This document shows, in pieces, positions 6,275 to 12,801 of a DNA stretch of 14,563 nt. The translations under genes were made by a program, and so were the position numbers. Each line of letters opens with the position of its first letter. The stretch's first letter is position 1. A model generated the notes under the pieces. It searched no databases, had not been told where the DNA came from, and saw only the letters and a list, made by a program, of their open reading frames with translations. Source of the stretch: Alphaproteobacteria bacterium (GTDB lineage Bacteria; Pseudomonadota; Alphaproteobacteria; Rhizobiales; Aestuariivirgaceae); assembly GCA_020441605.1 (NCBI GenBank), contig JAGRLX010000045.1:1-14563 (forward strand), in the 5' to 3' direction.

Positions 6275-6984
6275 GTGCGGCGCACCCCTGCCCCCCATAG
6301 CAGGTAAAAAGTCGCCAACCCTCCGAGGAATCCGCCGATATGAGCCTCCCAGGCTATGCCGCCCTCGTCCATGAAGGAATTGCCGGTCCAGCCCGAGGCC
6401 CCCGACAACAAAGTGATCGCCAGCCAAATGGCCATGAAACCCAGAGCCTTGCCATTGCGCAGAAGCTCACCCGGGCTCAGGGGATGCACTCCCATGCCCG
6501 GAACACGCTTTCCATACATGATGGGAATCGCCGCCCCCAGAAGACCCGAGATTGCCCCCGATGCGCCCACCACGATCACCACCGCACCCCAGTGCAGCAG
6601 CAGGCTGGCAAACGCTCCGGCAATGGCCGCGACCGCACAAAGGACCAGAAAGCGCAACGGCCCCAGAAATCGCGCGACGGGGGTTCCAAAGATCAGCAGC
6701 CACAGGCAGTTGAACAGAAGATGGGTCCAACCGCCATGAAGAAAGGCATAGGTGAGGAAACTCCACACCTGCGAGCCGGGAATGCTTGGAAAGGAATTGC
6801 CGGCGAACCGGGCCGGAATGAACGCGAAGGCGTACATGGCCCAGATTTCCCAATCCTCCCCCGCCACCGCCAGCAGCGCATGGATGCCTGCCAGTGCGGC
6901 AATCGACAACAATACCACGGCAGGCGCATTGAAAACCGGTCCACCGCGTGCCCGTACGTCCTCTCTCGCAGTGAATTCTGGCAC
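6271..6984 (-). CDS. Rhomboid-family intramembrane serine protease
   Basis: The 237-residue polytopic membrane protein has six or so hydrophobic segments starting near residue 20. The rhomboid signature is complete: HGGWTHLLFNCLWLLIFG (83-100), the catalytic GASG with Ser142, and AHIGGFLGG with catalytic His215. The loop WSFLTYAFLHGG matches the family's L1/TM2 region. An intact Ser-His dyad predicts an active protease that cleaves transmembrane substrates; the substrate is unknown. It starts with GTG at 6984, supported by GGAGTG seven bases upstream; the next in-frame Met would delete the first transmembrane segment. It lies 45 bases upstream of the CBS gene on the same strand and is divergent from the PAS gene. 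Confidence 0.94.
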   Translation of the reverse strand: MPEFTAREDVRARGGPVFNAPAVVLLSIAALAGIHALLAVAGEDWEIWAMYAFAFIPARFAGNSFPSIPGSQVWSFLTYAFLHGGWTHLLFNCLWLLIFGTPVARFLGPLRFLVLCAVAAIAGAFASLLLHWGAVVIVVGASGAISGLLGAAIPIMYGKRVPGMGVHPLSPGELLRNGKALGFMAIWLAITLLSGASGWTGNSFMDEGGIAWEAHIGGFLGGLATFYLLWGAGVRRT

Positions 6985-7002
6985 TCAAACACTCCAATCA
7001 GG

Positions 7003-7019
7003 CTGGCACGAAGGCTGCA
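7003..7019 (+). promoter_or_regulatory. Candidate sigma-54 (RpoN) promoter upstream of the PAS gene
   Basis: CTGGCACGAAGGCTGCA fits the RpoN consensus YTGGCACGRNNNTTGCW at all defined positions but one (C for T at 7015). The invariant GG (7005-7006) and GC (7017-7018) are exactly ten bases apart. Transcription would start near 7030, about 50 bases before the PAS ATG at 7081. No enhancer site was identified, and the divergent rhomboid gene leaves under 100 bases for one outside coding sequence. Confidence 0.5.
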
Positions 7020-7080
7020 ACATGGTGGTCGACCGTTCACGAATGGAACATCGGCGCAAGGCCTCAGCAAGGATAAAGAC

Positions 7081-7716
7081 ATGTTGGTTAACGAACCCAC
7101 ACCCGCCAGCCAAGACGATTCTGCCATCCTGCATCCTTCGAGCCGGACAATCTTCCGTTTCTGGGAACAGATGCGCGCCGAGCGATCCGCGCCCCGCCGG
7201 ACGGAACTCGACCTGACCCGCATTCGGACGCTTGTGCCCGACCTTCTGATCGCCGAACGCGAGCCGCGCTCCGGAACATTCCGCTGGCGCCTTGCCGGCA
7301 CCAATATCTGCGAGCTTTACCGTCATGAAGTGACCGGCGGCAACATGCTTGCAGGCTGGGACAGTTTCGAGACCGACATCGTCTCGCGCTTCCTCAACGC
7401 CGTGATCCAAAACCAGCAACCCTGCCTCATCAGGTTCAGGCTACGCACCGATCTCGACCAGGTCATTGGCGCCGAATTCATCGGCCTTCCCCTGCTCGCC
7501 GCCGACAACCAGACCGTTCATATCTTCGGTGGTGTCTTTCCATTCAGGGACATTACTTCGCTGGGCTACGGGCGGATCGTTGCGATGGAGCTGGCCGGCG
7601 CCCGATCGATCTGGACCGAACATCTTCCCGGAGACCAATTGCTCTCGCAAACCGCCACGAATGCCGTGCACCGGCCCTATCGATCCTTTGAGGTGATCCC
7701 CGGCGGGCGCAACTGA
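7081..7716 (+). CDS. PAS_5-type PAS domain protein
   Basis: The 211-residue protein resembles the alphaproteobacterial PAS_5 family (PF07310). After a short polar N-terminus it has FRFWEQMRAE (near residues 25-34), then a region ending in IRTLVPDLLIAE, and FRWRLAGTNICELYRHEVTGGNM, the recognisable core. No output domain (kinase, cyclase or DNA-binding) is attached. It could be a stand-alone sensor or cofactor-binding protein, but its ligand is unknown. The ATG at 7081 follows AAGGA (7069-7073) with seven-base spacing; longer in-frame extensions run through the antisense of the rhomboid gene and are rejected. A sigma-54-type promoter precedes it, and the PilZ gene follows 84 bases downstream in the same direction. 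Confidence 0.85.
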   Translation: MLVNEPTPASQDDSAILHPSSRTIFRFWEQMRAERSAPRRTELDLTRIRTLVPDLLIAEREPRSGTFRWRLAGTNICELYRHEVTGGNMLAGWDSFETDIVSRFLNAVIQNQQPCLIRFRLRTDLDQVIGAEFIGLPLLAADNQTVHIFGGVFPFRDITSLGYGRIVAMELAGARSIWTEHLPGDQLLSQTATNAVHRPYRSFEVIPGGRN

Positions 7717-7736
7717 AGCAATCATTTGCCATGCTC

Positions 7737-7751
7737 TTAACTCAACCTTTA
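7737..7751 (+). promoter_or_regulatory. CtrA-box-like motif upstream of the PilZ gene
   Basis: TTAA-CTCAACC-TTTA departs from the alphaproteobacterial CtrA consensus TTAA-N7-TTAA by one base. It is about 50 bases upstream of the PilZ start, and a further GTTAAC lies at about 7767-7772. PilZ and motility genes are frequent CtrA targets in this class. The motif is short, so chance occurrence is possible. Confidence 0.3.
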
Positions 7752-7771
7752 CGCTGGTGATCATAGGTTAA

Positions 7772-7792
7772 CTCCTCATCTTCACTGAGGAG
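7772..7792 (+). promoter_or_regulatory. Hairpin that masks the PilZ Shine-Dalgarno
   Basis: CTCCTCA (7772-7778) and TGAGGAG (7786-7792) are perfect 7-bp complements around a seven-base loop. The 3' arm contains GAGGAG, the Shine-Dalgarno for the GTG at 7801, while the 5' arm is effectively an anti-Shine-Dalgarno. In the transcript this would hold the gene in a low-translation state unless opened. Confidence 0.5.
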
Positions 7793-7800
7793 ACTCTCGC

Positions 7801-8400
7801 GTGACCGCTGCGGCACAACCCCAAGGTCAGACCGACCAGATGGCCCTGGAGCCGATCAAACAGACACTGTTCGGCCGGTTCATGCTCCCTGACATGAGCG
7901 AGCACCCCTGTCAGGTGCAATCCATCAGCCTCGATGGTGCTCTGTTCATCACCAGCACCGTCCCGGCGCCGGGTCAATCGGTGGTTGCCTACCTGGAAGA
8001 AGTGGGTCGCGTCGAGGCGACGTCCGGAGAGGCCGTAGAAGGCGGTTTCCGCGTATCTTTTGCCCTGACCGGTGCAAGACGGGACCGTTTCCAGTCCCGG
8101 CTCAAATGGCTCGTCGACAAGCAAAAGGGAAACAGTGCCGAAGACCGTCGCCACACACGCTACGAGCCGACCCAGAAGACCTCGCAGATCACCATGCCCG
8201 ATGGCCGGGAATATCCCTGCGAGGTGATGGACATTTCCCTTTCTGGCGCAGGCATCAAAGTCGATGTCATGCCGAGTCTCGGAACCTATATCCTGCTAGG
8301 CAAGATGCGTGGCCGCGTCGTGCGTTACCTCGACAACGGGATCGCCATCGAATTCGTCAAGCTGCTCGACCGGAGCCAGCTCACCGAGCACGTGCGCTAA
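7801..8400 (+). CDS. Tandem PilZ-domain protein (c-di-GMP effector)
   Basis: PilZ domains bind cyclic di-GMP and relay it to motility, biofilm or envelope functions. The 199-residue protein has two PilZ-like halves. The C-terminal one is canonical: RRHTR with R116 and R120 forming the RxxxR loop, then DISLSG with D144, S146 and G149 forming D/NxSxxG, and a closing RVVRYLDNGIAIEF strand. The N-terminal half (about 18-100) has the matching CQVQSISLDGALF strand but no RxxxR and no Asp, so it is probably a degenerate, non-binding copy (a YcgR-N-like role is possible). Translation starts at GTG, eight bases after GAGGAG, inside a hairpin. The upstream PAS gene may feed the same signalling pathway. 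Confidence 0.88.
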   Translation: MTAAAQPQGQTDQMALEPIKQTLFGRFMLPDMSEHPCQVQSISLDGALFITSTVPAPGQSVVAYLEEVGRVEATSGEAVEGGFRVSFALTGARRDRFQSRLKWLVDKQKGNSAEDRRHTRYEPTQKTSQITMPDGREYPCEVMDISLSGAGIKVDVMPSLGTYILLGKMRGRVVRYLDNGIAIEFVKLLDRSQLTEHVR

Positions 8401-8447
8401 TGCGTCATGCGCCAGGACAGAATCGCCTAGGCAAACACATGACGCAT
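8400..8447. repeat. 10-bp perfect inverted repeat after the PilZ gene
   Basis: ATGCGTCATG (8400-8409) and CATGACGCAT (8438-8447) are perfect complements separated by 28 bases. The first base of the left arm is the last base of the PilZ stop codon. The spacer contains an 8-bp palindrome, GCCTAGGC (8425-8432). No T tract follows, so it is not a standard intrinsic terminator. It could be a Rho-assisted terminator or mRNA-stabilising stem, a binding site for a regulator of the downstream ATP-grasp operon, or a dispersed repeat. Apart from this, the 8401-8598 spacer shows no promoter I can identify with confidence. Confidence 0.6.
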
Positions 8448-8598
8448 GAGTGTTGAAGCAGCGATCAGCTCCCATGGCCCGTTGTGGGTCCGCCAAGAAC
8501 CATGCTGATCCAGCCGCAGACTGCCCTTCCCTTTCTTGCCAGACCTGTCCTAGATTGATCGCCTGAGAGCGCGCGAAGCGCCAATGGGGAGAAGCCAA

Positions 8599-10056
8599 AT
8601 GGCACGGGGCAAGACTGCAGGCAAGTTGACCAGCCTGACCGACATCTACGCATTCTTCCGCAAGAACCAGAAGCCCATCACCTTCCTGTCGCCCACCCCC
8701 TACAACATTCTGGGACTGGGGCGGTGGATCAACAAGTTCGAATACATCAACTTCTTTGACAGCTTCGACGGCAGCCATCCCAAGATCGTCGTGCCCCGCG
8801 AACACGGACCCCATGAGTTCCGCTCCATCGAGGACGTCAACAACTACCTCCTGCGCCATCGCGAAGTGCGCGCCAAGCTTAAGGAGCGCGGCCCCGGCTA
8901 CCTGCTGCTGGTCATGTTCAATGAGGAGACTGAAGCGCTCGCCAAGGAACTTGGACAGAAGATCGCACTGCCCTCAGCCCGACTCAGAAAGCATATCGAC
9001 TCGAAGATCGTCACCACCAAGCTCGGCAACGAGGCCGGCATAGCCAGTGCGCCCAACACCATGGGCCGGGCAAGATCCTTCCGTGATCTGATGAAACTGG
9101 CCTCCGCCGCGCGTCTCGGCAAGGACCTGGTCGTGCAGACTCCCTATGGCGATTCCGGCCGCACCACCTTTTTCATCAAGTCCGAAGAGGACTGGAAGAA
9201 GAACGAGGACAGCCTGGTCAAGGAGCAGCTCAAGGTGATGCGCCGCATCAATCACCTGCCAGGCACCGTCGAGGCGGTCGCGACCCGGCACGGCACCCTA
9301 GTCGGCCCGATGCAGACCGACATCACTGGCTTTGCCGAGGTCACGCCATACAAGGGCGGCTGGTGCGGCAACGATGTCTTCACCGGCGGCTTCGACGTCG
9401 AGCGCAAGGCGGTACAGAAGATGGCTCAGAAGCTGGGCGACCGCCTCTACAAGGCCGGCTACAAGGGCGCCTTCTGCATGGACTTCCTGATCGATACCGA
9501 TACCCACAAGGTCTATCTGGGGGAGATCAATCCGCGAATTTCCGGCGCTTCGCCGATGACCAATCTCATCACCTCTACCTATGGCGGATGCCCGGTCTAC
9601 ATGTTCCATATGCTGGAATTCATGGGGCAGGACTGGGAACTCGACCTCTCGAAGGTCCAACAACGCTGGGATGAATTCGACAACTGGAGCCAATTGATCC
9701 TCAAGTATCCCGAGGACCGCGTGGACATGATCACCAAGGCCCCCGCATCAGGGATCTGGCGCATGAATGACCGCGGCGAGATCTCGTTGGTGCGCAAATC
9801 GATCGACTGGTTCCTGGTGTCGGGCGAGGATGAAGCCTTCTATCTGCGCGTCTATACGGCGGGCGACTACCGTTACCATGGCGCGGATATGGGCATCCTT
9901 GTCTCGCGCGGCCGCTTCCAGACCGATGACCGGAAACTCACCGAGCGGGCCAAGAAATGGGTCGCAGCCATTCATGGCCAGTTCGAGGCCATCCCGGTGA
10001 GCACTGCCTCCGCTCCTGTGCCACCGCCCCTAAACGACAGCAACAAGATGTTCTGA
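8599..10056 (+). CDS. ATP-grasp superfamily enzyme (biotin carboxylase-like), substrate unknown
   Basis: The 485-residue protein contains an ATP-grasp core. A glycine-type loop reads QTPYGDSGRTTFF (near 180-192), a metal-binding Asp sits in FCMDFLID (D295), and the C-terminal metal site is GEINPRISGASPM (E309, N311, R313). ATP-grasp enzymes ligate a carboxylate to an amine, thiol or similar through an acyl-phosphate. The N-terminal third has the usual pre-ATP-grasp Rossmann layout, and there is a long C-terminal extension of about 140 residues. No biotinyl or carboxyltransferase partner is nearby, so the frequent label 'biotin carboxylase' is not supported. The ATG at 8599 follows GGGGAGA at good spacing; the ATG at 8584 lies upstream of that site. 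Three bases separate its stop from the FAH gene. Confidence 0.85.
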   Translation: MARGKTAGKLTSLTDIYAFFRKNQKPITFLSPTPYNILGLGRWINKFEYINFFDSFDGSHPKIVVPREHGPHEFRSIEDVNNYLLRHREVRAKLKERGPGYLLLVMFNEETEALAKELGQKIALPSARLRKHIDSKIVTTKLGNEAGIASAPNTMGRARSFRDLMKLASAARLGKDLVVQTPYGDSGRTTFFIKSEEDWKKNEDSLVKEQLKVMRRINHLPGTVEAVATRHGTLVGPMQTDITGFAEVTPYKGGWCGNDVFTGGFDVERKAVQKMAQKLGDRLYKAGYKGAFCMDFLIDTDTHKVYLGEINPRISGASPMTNLITSTYGGCPVYMFHMLEFMGQDWELDLSKVQQRWDEFDNWSQLILKYPEDRVDMITKAPASGIWRMNDRGEISLVRKSIDWFLVSGEDEAFYLRVYTAGDYRYHGADMGILVSRGRFQTDDRKLTERAKKWVAAIHGQFEAIPVSTASAPVPPPLNDSNKMF

Positions 10057-10059
10057 CCG

Positions 10060-11235
10060 ATGAAAACGCTCTCTGATCACATGACGGCCAGTGCCACGAT
10101 TCCGTCCGAGGGACTTCTTGTTGGCCGGGTATGGAACCCCGGCGAAGAAGGTCCGGCGATCGTAAAGCTCGATGGCAAAAAGGTCCTGGATATTTCCGCG
10201 GACTTTCCCACAATGCGCGACCTGTGCGAGACTGACGATCCGGCCCAGGCAGCGGCTGGCGCGGCTGGAGAGAGCCTCGGAGACCTCGATTCAATTCTTG
10301 CCAATACGCCACCCGACACCCGCGATAGCGGCAGGCCCTGGCTTCTCGCGCCAGTCGACCTTCAGTGTCTGAAGGCAGCGGGCGTGACCTTTGCGACCTC
10401 GATGCTCGAACGCGTGATCGAAGAGCGCGCCCGCGGCAACCCCGCGGCGGCAGCCGATATCCGCGCCTCGATCGGTGAGCTCATCGGCGACGACCTGTCG
10501 AGGCTCAAGCCCGGTTCTCCGCCTGCGATGAAATTGAAGCAAGTGCTGATCGAAAAGGGCGTATGGTCGCAATACCTCGAAGTGGGGATCGGCCCCGACG
10601 CCGAGATCTTCACCAAGTCGCAGGTGCTTTCCGCCGTTGGTCACGGCATGGAAGCCGGACTCAACTCCATCTCCACATGGAACAATCCCGAGCCGGAAGT
10701 CGTGGTTGTGGCTGCCTCGACCGGACGCATCGTCGGTGCGACGCTCGGCAACGACGTAAACCTGCGCGACGTCGAGGGCCGCTCCGGGCTGCTGCTAGGC
10801 AAAGCCAAGGACAATAACGCAAGCTGCGCCATCGGCCCCTTCATCCGCCTGTTCGACAAGGATTTCACGCTCGACAGCGTGCGCCGCATGCAGCTTTCGC
10901 TGAGAGTCGAGGGCGAGGACGGCTACGTGCTGAACGGGTCATCCAACATGGCCAAGATAAGCCGCGACCCCGCCGACCTGGTCGGTCAGATGATCAACCG
11001 GAATCATCAGTACCCGGATGGCGCCGTGCTGTTTTTGGGCACCCTCTTCGCTCCCGTCGAAGACCGCGGTGAAAAGGGCAAGGGGTTCACCCACAAGCTG
11101 GGCGACATCGTCACCGTGTCATCTGCTGAACTCGGCGCGCTCACCAACCGCATGGTGCATAGCGACACGGCGGCGCCCTGGACCTACGGCGTCAGTCATC
11201 TCATGCGCAATCTGGCAAGACGCGGGCTGATCTGA
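10060..11235 (+). CDS. Fumarylacetoacetate hydrolase (FAH) superfamily protein
   Basis: The 391-residue protein belongs to the FAH fold, whose members hydrolyse, decarboxylate or dehydrate 2-oxo acids with an active-site divalent metal. The metal ligands appear as E211 and E213 in NNPEPEVVVV and D232 in TLGNDVNLRD. K248 or K250 in LLGKAKDNNAS is the likely catalytic lysine, followed by CAIGPFI. The N-terminal 150 residues form a longer-than-usual leader domain, as in the ~390-residue subfamily that includes sugar-acid dehydratase-like proteins. The gene starts three bases after the ATP-grasp stop and lacks its own strong ribosome site, so coupling is likely. Its TGA directly abuts the stop of the convergent nitrilase gene. 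Substrate and exact reaction cannot be read from sequence. Confidence 0.88.
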   Translation: MKTLSDHMTASATIPSEGLLVGRVWNPGEEGPAIVKLDGKKVLDISADFPTMRDLCETDDPAQAAAGAAGESLGDLDSILANTPPDTRDSGRPWLLAPVDLQCLKAAGVTFATSMLERVIEERARGNPAAAADIRASIGELIGDDLSRLKPGSPPAMKLKQVLIEKGVWSQYLEVGIGPDAEIFTKSQVLSAVGHGMEAGLNSISTWNNPEPEVVVVAASTGRIVGATLGNDVNLRDVEGRSGLLLGKAKDNNASCAIGPFIRLFDKDFTLDSVRRMQLSLRVEGEDGYVLNGSSNMAKISRDPADLVGQMINRNHQYPDGAVLFLGTLFAPVEDRGEKGKGFTHKLGDIVTVSSAELGALTNRMVHSDTAAPWTYGVSHLMRNLARRGLI

Positions 11236-12141
11236 CTACTTGACGAACGTGCGGCGTACCGGGAGCGTCTGCACATTCGATGGGCCCGGCCCGTCGGCTC
11301 GCCGTGGGGTGGCCACTGGGCCTAATGATTCCAGATAGGATGAATCGAAGCCCGGCTGATAGACAGGGAACTCGACAGGGCGGTCACGGAAACTCTTCGC
11401 CATCTGACCAAGGCCACGGATGCCGCGCTCGCGCGACCGCCGCACCTGCTCCATGTCGATCTCGATGGGAATGATCTGTTCCGTGGCATCGGCCTGGTGC
11501 AGCTTGCGTCCGGAAGGATCGAACACCGCCGACTGGCCGTTGCCGCCAGCCCCAAGCCCGTTGATGTCGAAGACATAGGCCTGCATCATGGCGCTCGTCG
11601 CGTGGCTGACGGCCAGGTCTATGTCGCGGTCGATGGTATGCGTCATGACCGGGTGCAGGATCACTTCGGCACCCATTGCGGTGAGTGTGCGCGACGTCTC
11701 GGGGAACCAGATGTCATAGCAGTTCAGAATGCCGAACCGCCCGATGCCGTCAATGTCCCAGACGAAGAACTCGTCCCCCGGTTGTACACCCTGCTCCAGC
11801 GGCGTGAAGGGGAACATCTTGCGGTAACGGCCGATAACGTCGCCGTCCGGGTTGATGATCGACGTGGTGTTGTAGATGCCGCCATCGCGGCGTTCATACA
11901 TTGACCCATTGATCAACCATATCTTGTGGTGACGGGCGATCTGCTGGAATTCTTCTTCGGTGCCGCCCGGCAAGGGCTGGGCGTGATGCAGCATGGGTCC
12001 GAAGACGGCAAGTTCCGAAAACATCACCATTTGCACCCAGGGATAGAGATGCATGGTGAGATCGATACGCTGGCGCATGACGTCGACATTCGACCCATGG
12101 CCAAGGAACATCTGAATTCCAGCAATCGCGAATGGCGTCAT
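11236..12141 (-). CDS. Carbon-nitrogen hydrolase (nitrilase superfamily)
   Basis: The 301-residue protein has the complete Glu-Lys-Cys triad of this superfamily: E43 in MFSELAVFGP, K108 in IGRYRKMFPF and C141 in GILNCYDIWFPE. The residues after Cys and the segment VFDINGLGAGGNGQSAVFDP fit amidase or N-carbamyl-amide hydrolase members better than true nitrilases. It likely hydrolyses a linear amide or carbamoyl group. The ATG at 12141 follows AGAGG and gives a standard N-terminus. The gene is convergent with the ATP-grasp/FAH pair and its stop is contiguous with the FAH stop. That arrangement suggests, without proving, participation in one pathway. The last 40 residues are proline-rich and probably disordered. 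Confidence 0.9.
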   Translation of the reverse strand: MTPFAIAGIQMFLGHGSNVDVMRQRIDLTMHLYPWVQMVMFSELAVFGPMLHHAQPLPGGTEEEFQQIARHHKIWLINGSMYERRDGGIYNTTSIINPDGDVIGRYRKMFPFTPLEQGVQPGDEFFVWDIDGIGRFGILNCYDIWFPETSRTLTAMGAEVILHPVMTHTIDRDIDLAVSHATSAMMQAYVFDINGLGAGGNGQSAVFDPSGRKLHQADATEQIIPIEIDMEQVRRSRERGIRGLGQMAKSFRDRPVEFPVYQPGFDSSYLESLGPVATPRRADGPGPSNVQTLPVRRTFVK

Positions 12142-12143
12142 GA

Positions 12144-12166
12144 TGCCTCTTCTTTACTTAGAGGCA
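12144..12166 (-). promoter_or_regulatory. Hairpin that masks the nitrilase-gene ribosome site
   Basis: On the minus strand, TGCCTCT (12166-12160) and AGAGGCA (12150-12144) are perfect 7-bp complements around a nine-base loop. The 3' arm includes AGAGG, the Shine-Dalgarno, ending two bases before the ATG at 12141. The remaining spacer (12167-12344) has no promoter I can identify and no other gene. Confidence 0.45.
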
Positions 12167-12344
12167 ACAAATTTGCCCCGGAATCTTCAAACTCTAGCCC
12201 ATTGCAGCGCAAAAAGGCAAATCAGGGGTTAAGTCGAAGATCCGCGACCGCGAAACGGAGAGCCGGATTGAAGGCTAGCGTCTCAAGGTGAAGCCAGAAA
12301 CCTCAAGACATCCACCCCACGGGACATCCTTGATGGCAATCCTG

Positions 12345-12737
12345 TCAGCTGTCGGCGTAACAGACGGCCTGCAGCTTGTTGCCATCCGGGTCCCGAATGT
12401 AGGCAGCGAAGTAGTTGGGGCCATAGTGTGGCCGAAGCCCCGGCGCGCCCTCGTCGCGGCCACCCAACGCCACCCCATGCGCATGGAATGCCATCACCTG
12501 CTGCCGGGTTTCGGCGATGAAGGCGACATGCGTGCCGTTTCCCCATGTCGCGGGACGTCCATCTTCCGGCGTATAGATGTAGATGGTCGGCATCTCGCGA
12601 TTCTTCTCATAGGCCAGCGGCTTCTCCGGCGGCTTCGGCAGGCGCGAGAATCCGATGGCTCCTAACACTTCATCATAGAACCGCCGGGACCTCTCCTTGT
12701 CGTTGGTTCCAAGTGTGATGTGACTGAGAACTGCCAT
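12345..12737 (-). CDS. VOC-superfamily (glyoxalase-fold) protein
   Basis: The 130-residue protein has the paired beta-alpha-beta-beta-beta modules of the vicinal oxygen chelate fold. It opens with LSHITLGTND (H6), has GNGTHVAFIAE (H70) in the second module, and ends with FAAYIRDPDGNKLQAVC. H6 and H70 are likely metal ligands. The position where glyoxalase I has Glu is Gln123, common in the uncharacterised rhizobial subfamily I recall with KLQAVC, so glyoxalase I activity should not be assumed. The ATG at 12737 follows GAAGGAAG at good spacing; the longer in-frame extension runs antisense through the dnaE end. It lies 64 bases downstream of dnaE on the same strand and may be co-transcribed with it. 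Confidence 0.9.
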   Translation of the reverse strand: MAVLSHITLGTNDKERSRRFYDEVLGAIGFSRLPKPPEKPLAYEKNREMPTIYIYTPEDGRPATWGNGTHVAFIAETRQQVMAFHAHGVALGGRDEGAPGLRPHYGPNYFAAYIRDPDGNKLQAVCYADS

Positions 12738-12801
12738 GTCATCTTCCTTCTGATTGCACTGTTCTGCCCTCGACACCCTGACAGAACATGTCAGCACAAC
12801 A

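Noticed and set aside
6340..7080. In-frame upstream extension of the PAS protein
   Set aside because: It runs antisense through the rhomboid gene, has a composition unlike a real protein, and the ATG at 7081 has a good Shine-Dalgarno.
8584..10056. Biotin carboxylase (accC) assignment
   Set aside because: Only the generic ATP-grasp core is shared. There is no biotin carboxylase glycine-rich loop of the usual form and no accB or carboxyltransferase nearby.
12345..12737. Assignment as lactoylglutathione lyase (gloA)
   Set aside because: The terminal metal-binding Glu is Gln123, and the overall pattern fits the broad uncharacterised VOC subfamily instead.
12760..12788. TGTTCTG/CAGAACA 7-bp inverted repeat between the VOC gene and dnaE as a dnaE terminator
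   Set aside because: No T tract follows on the dnaE strand and the loop is 15 bases. It may be chance, and VOC is close enough to be co-transcribed.
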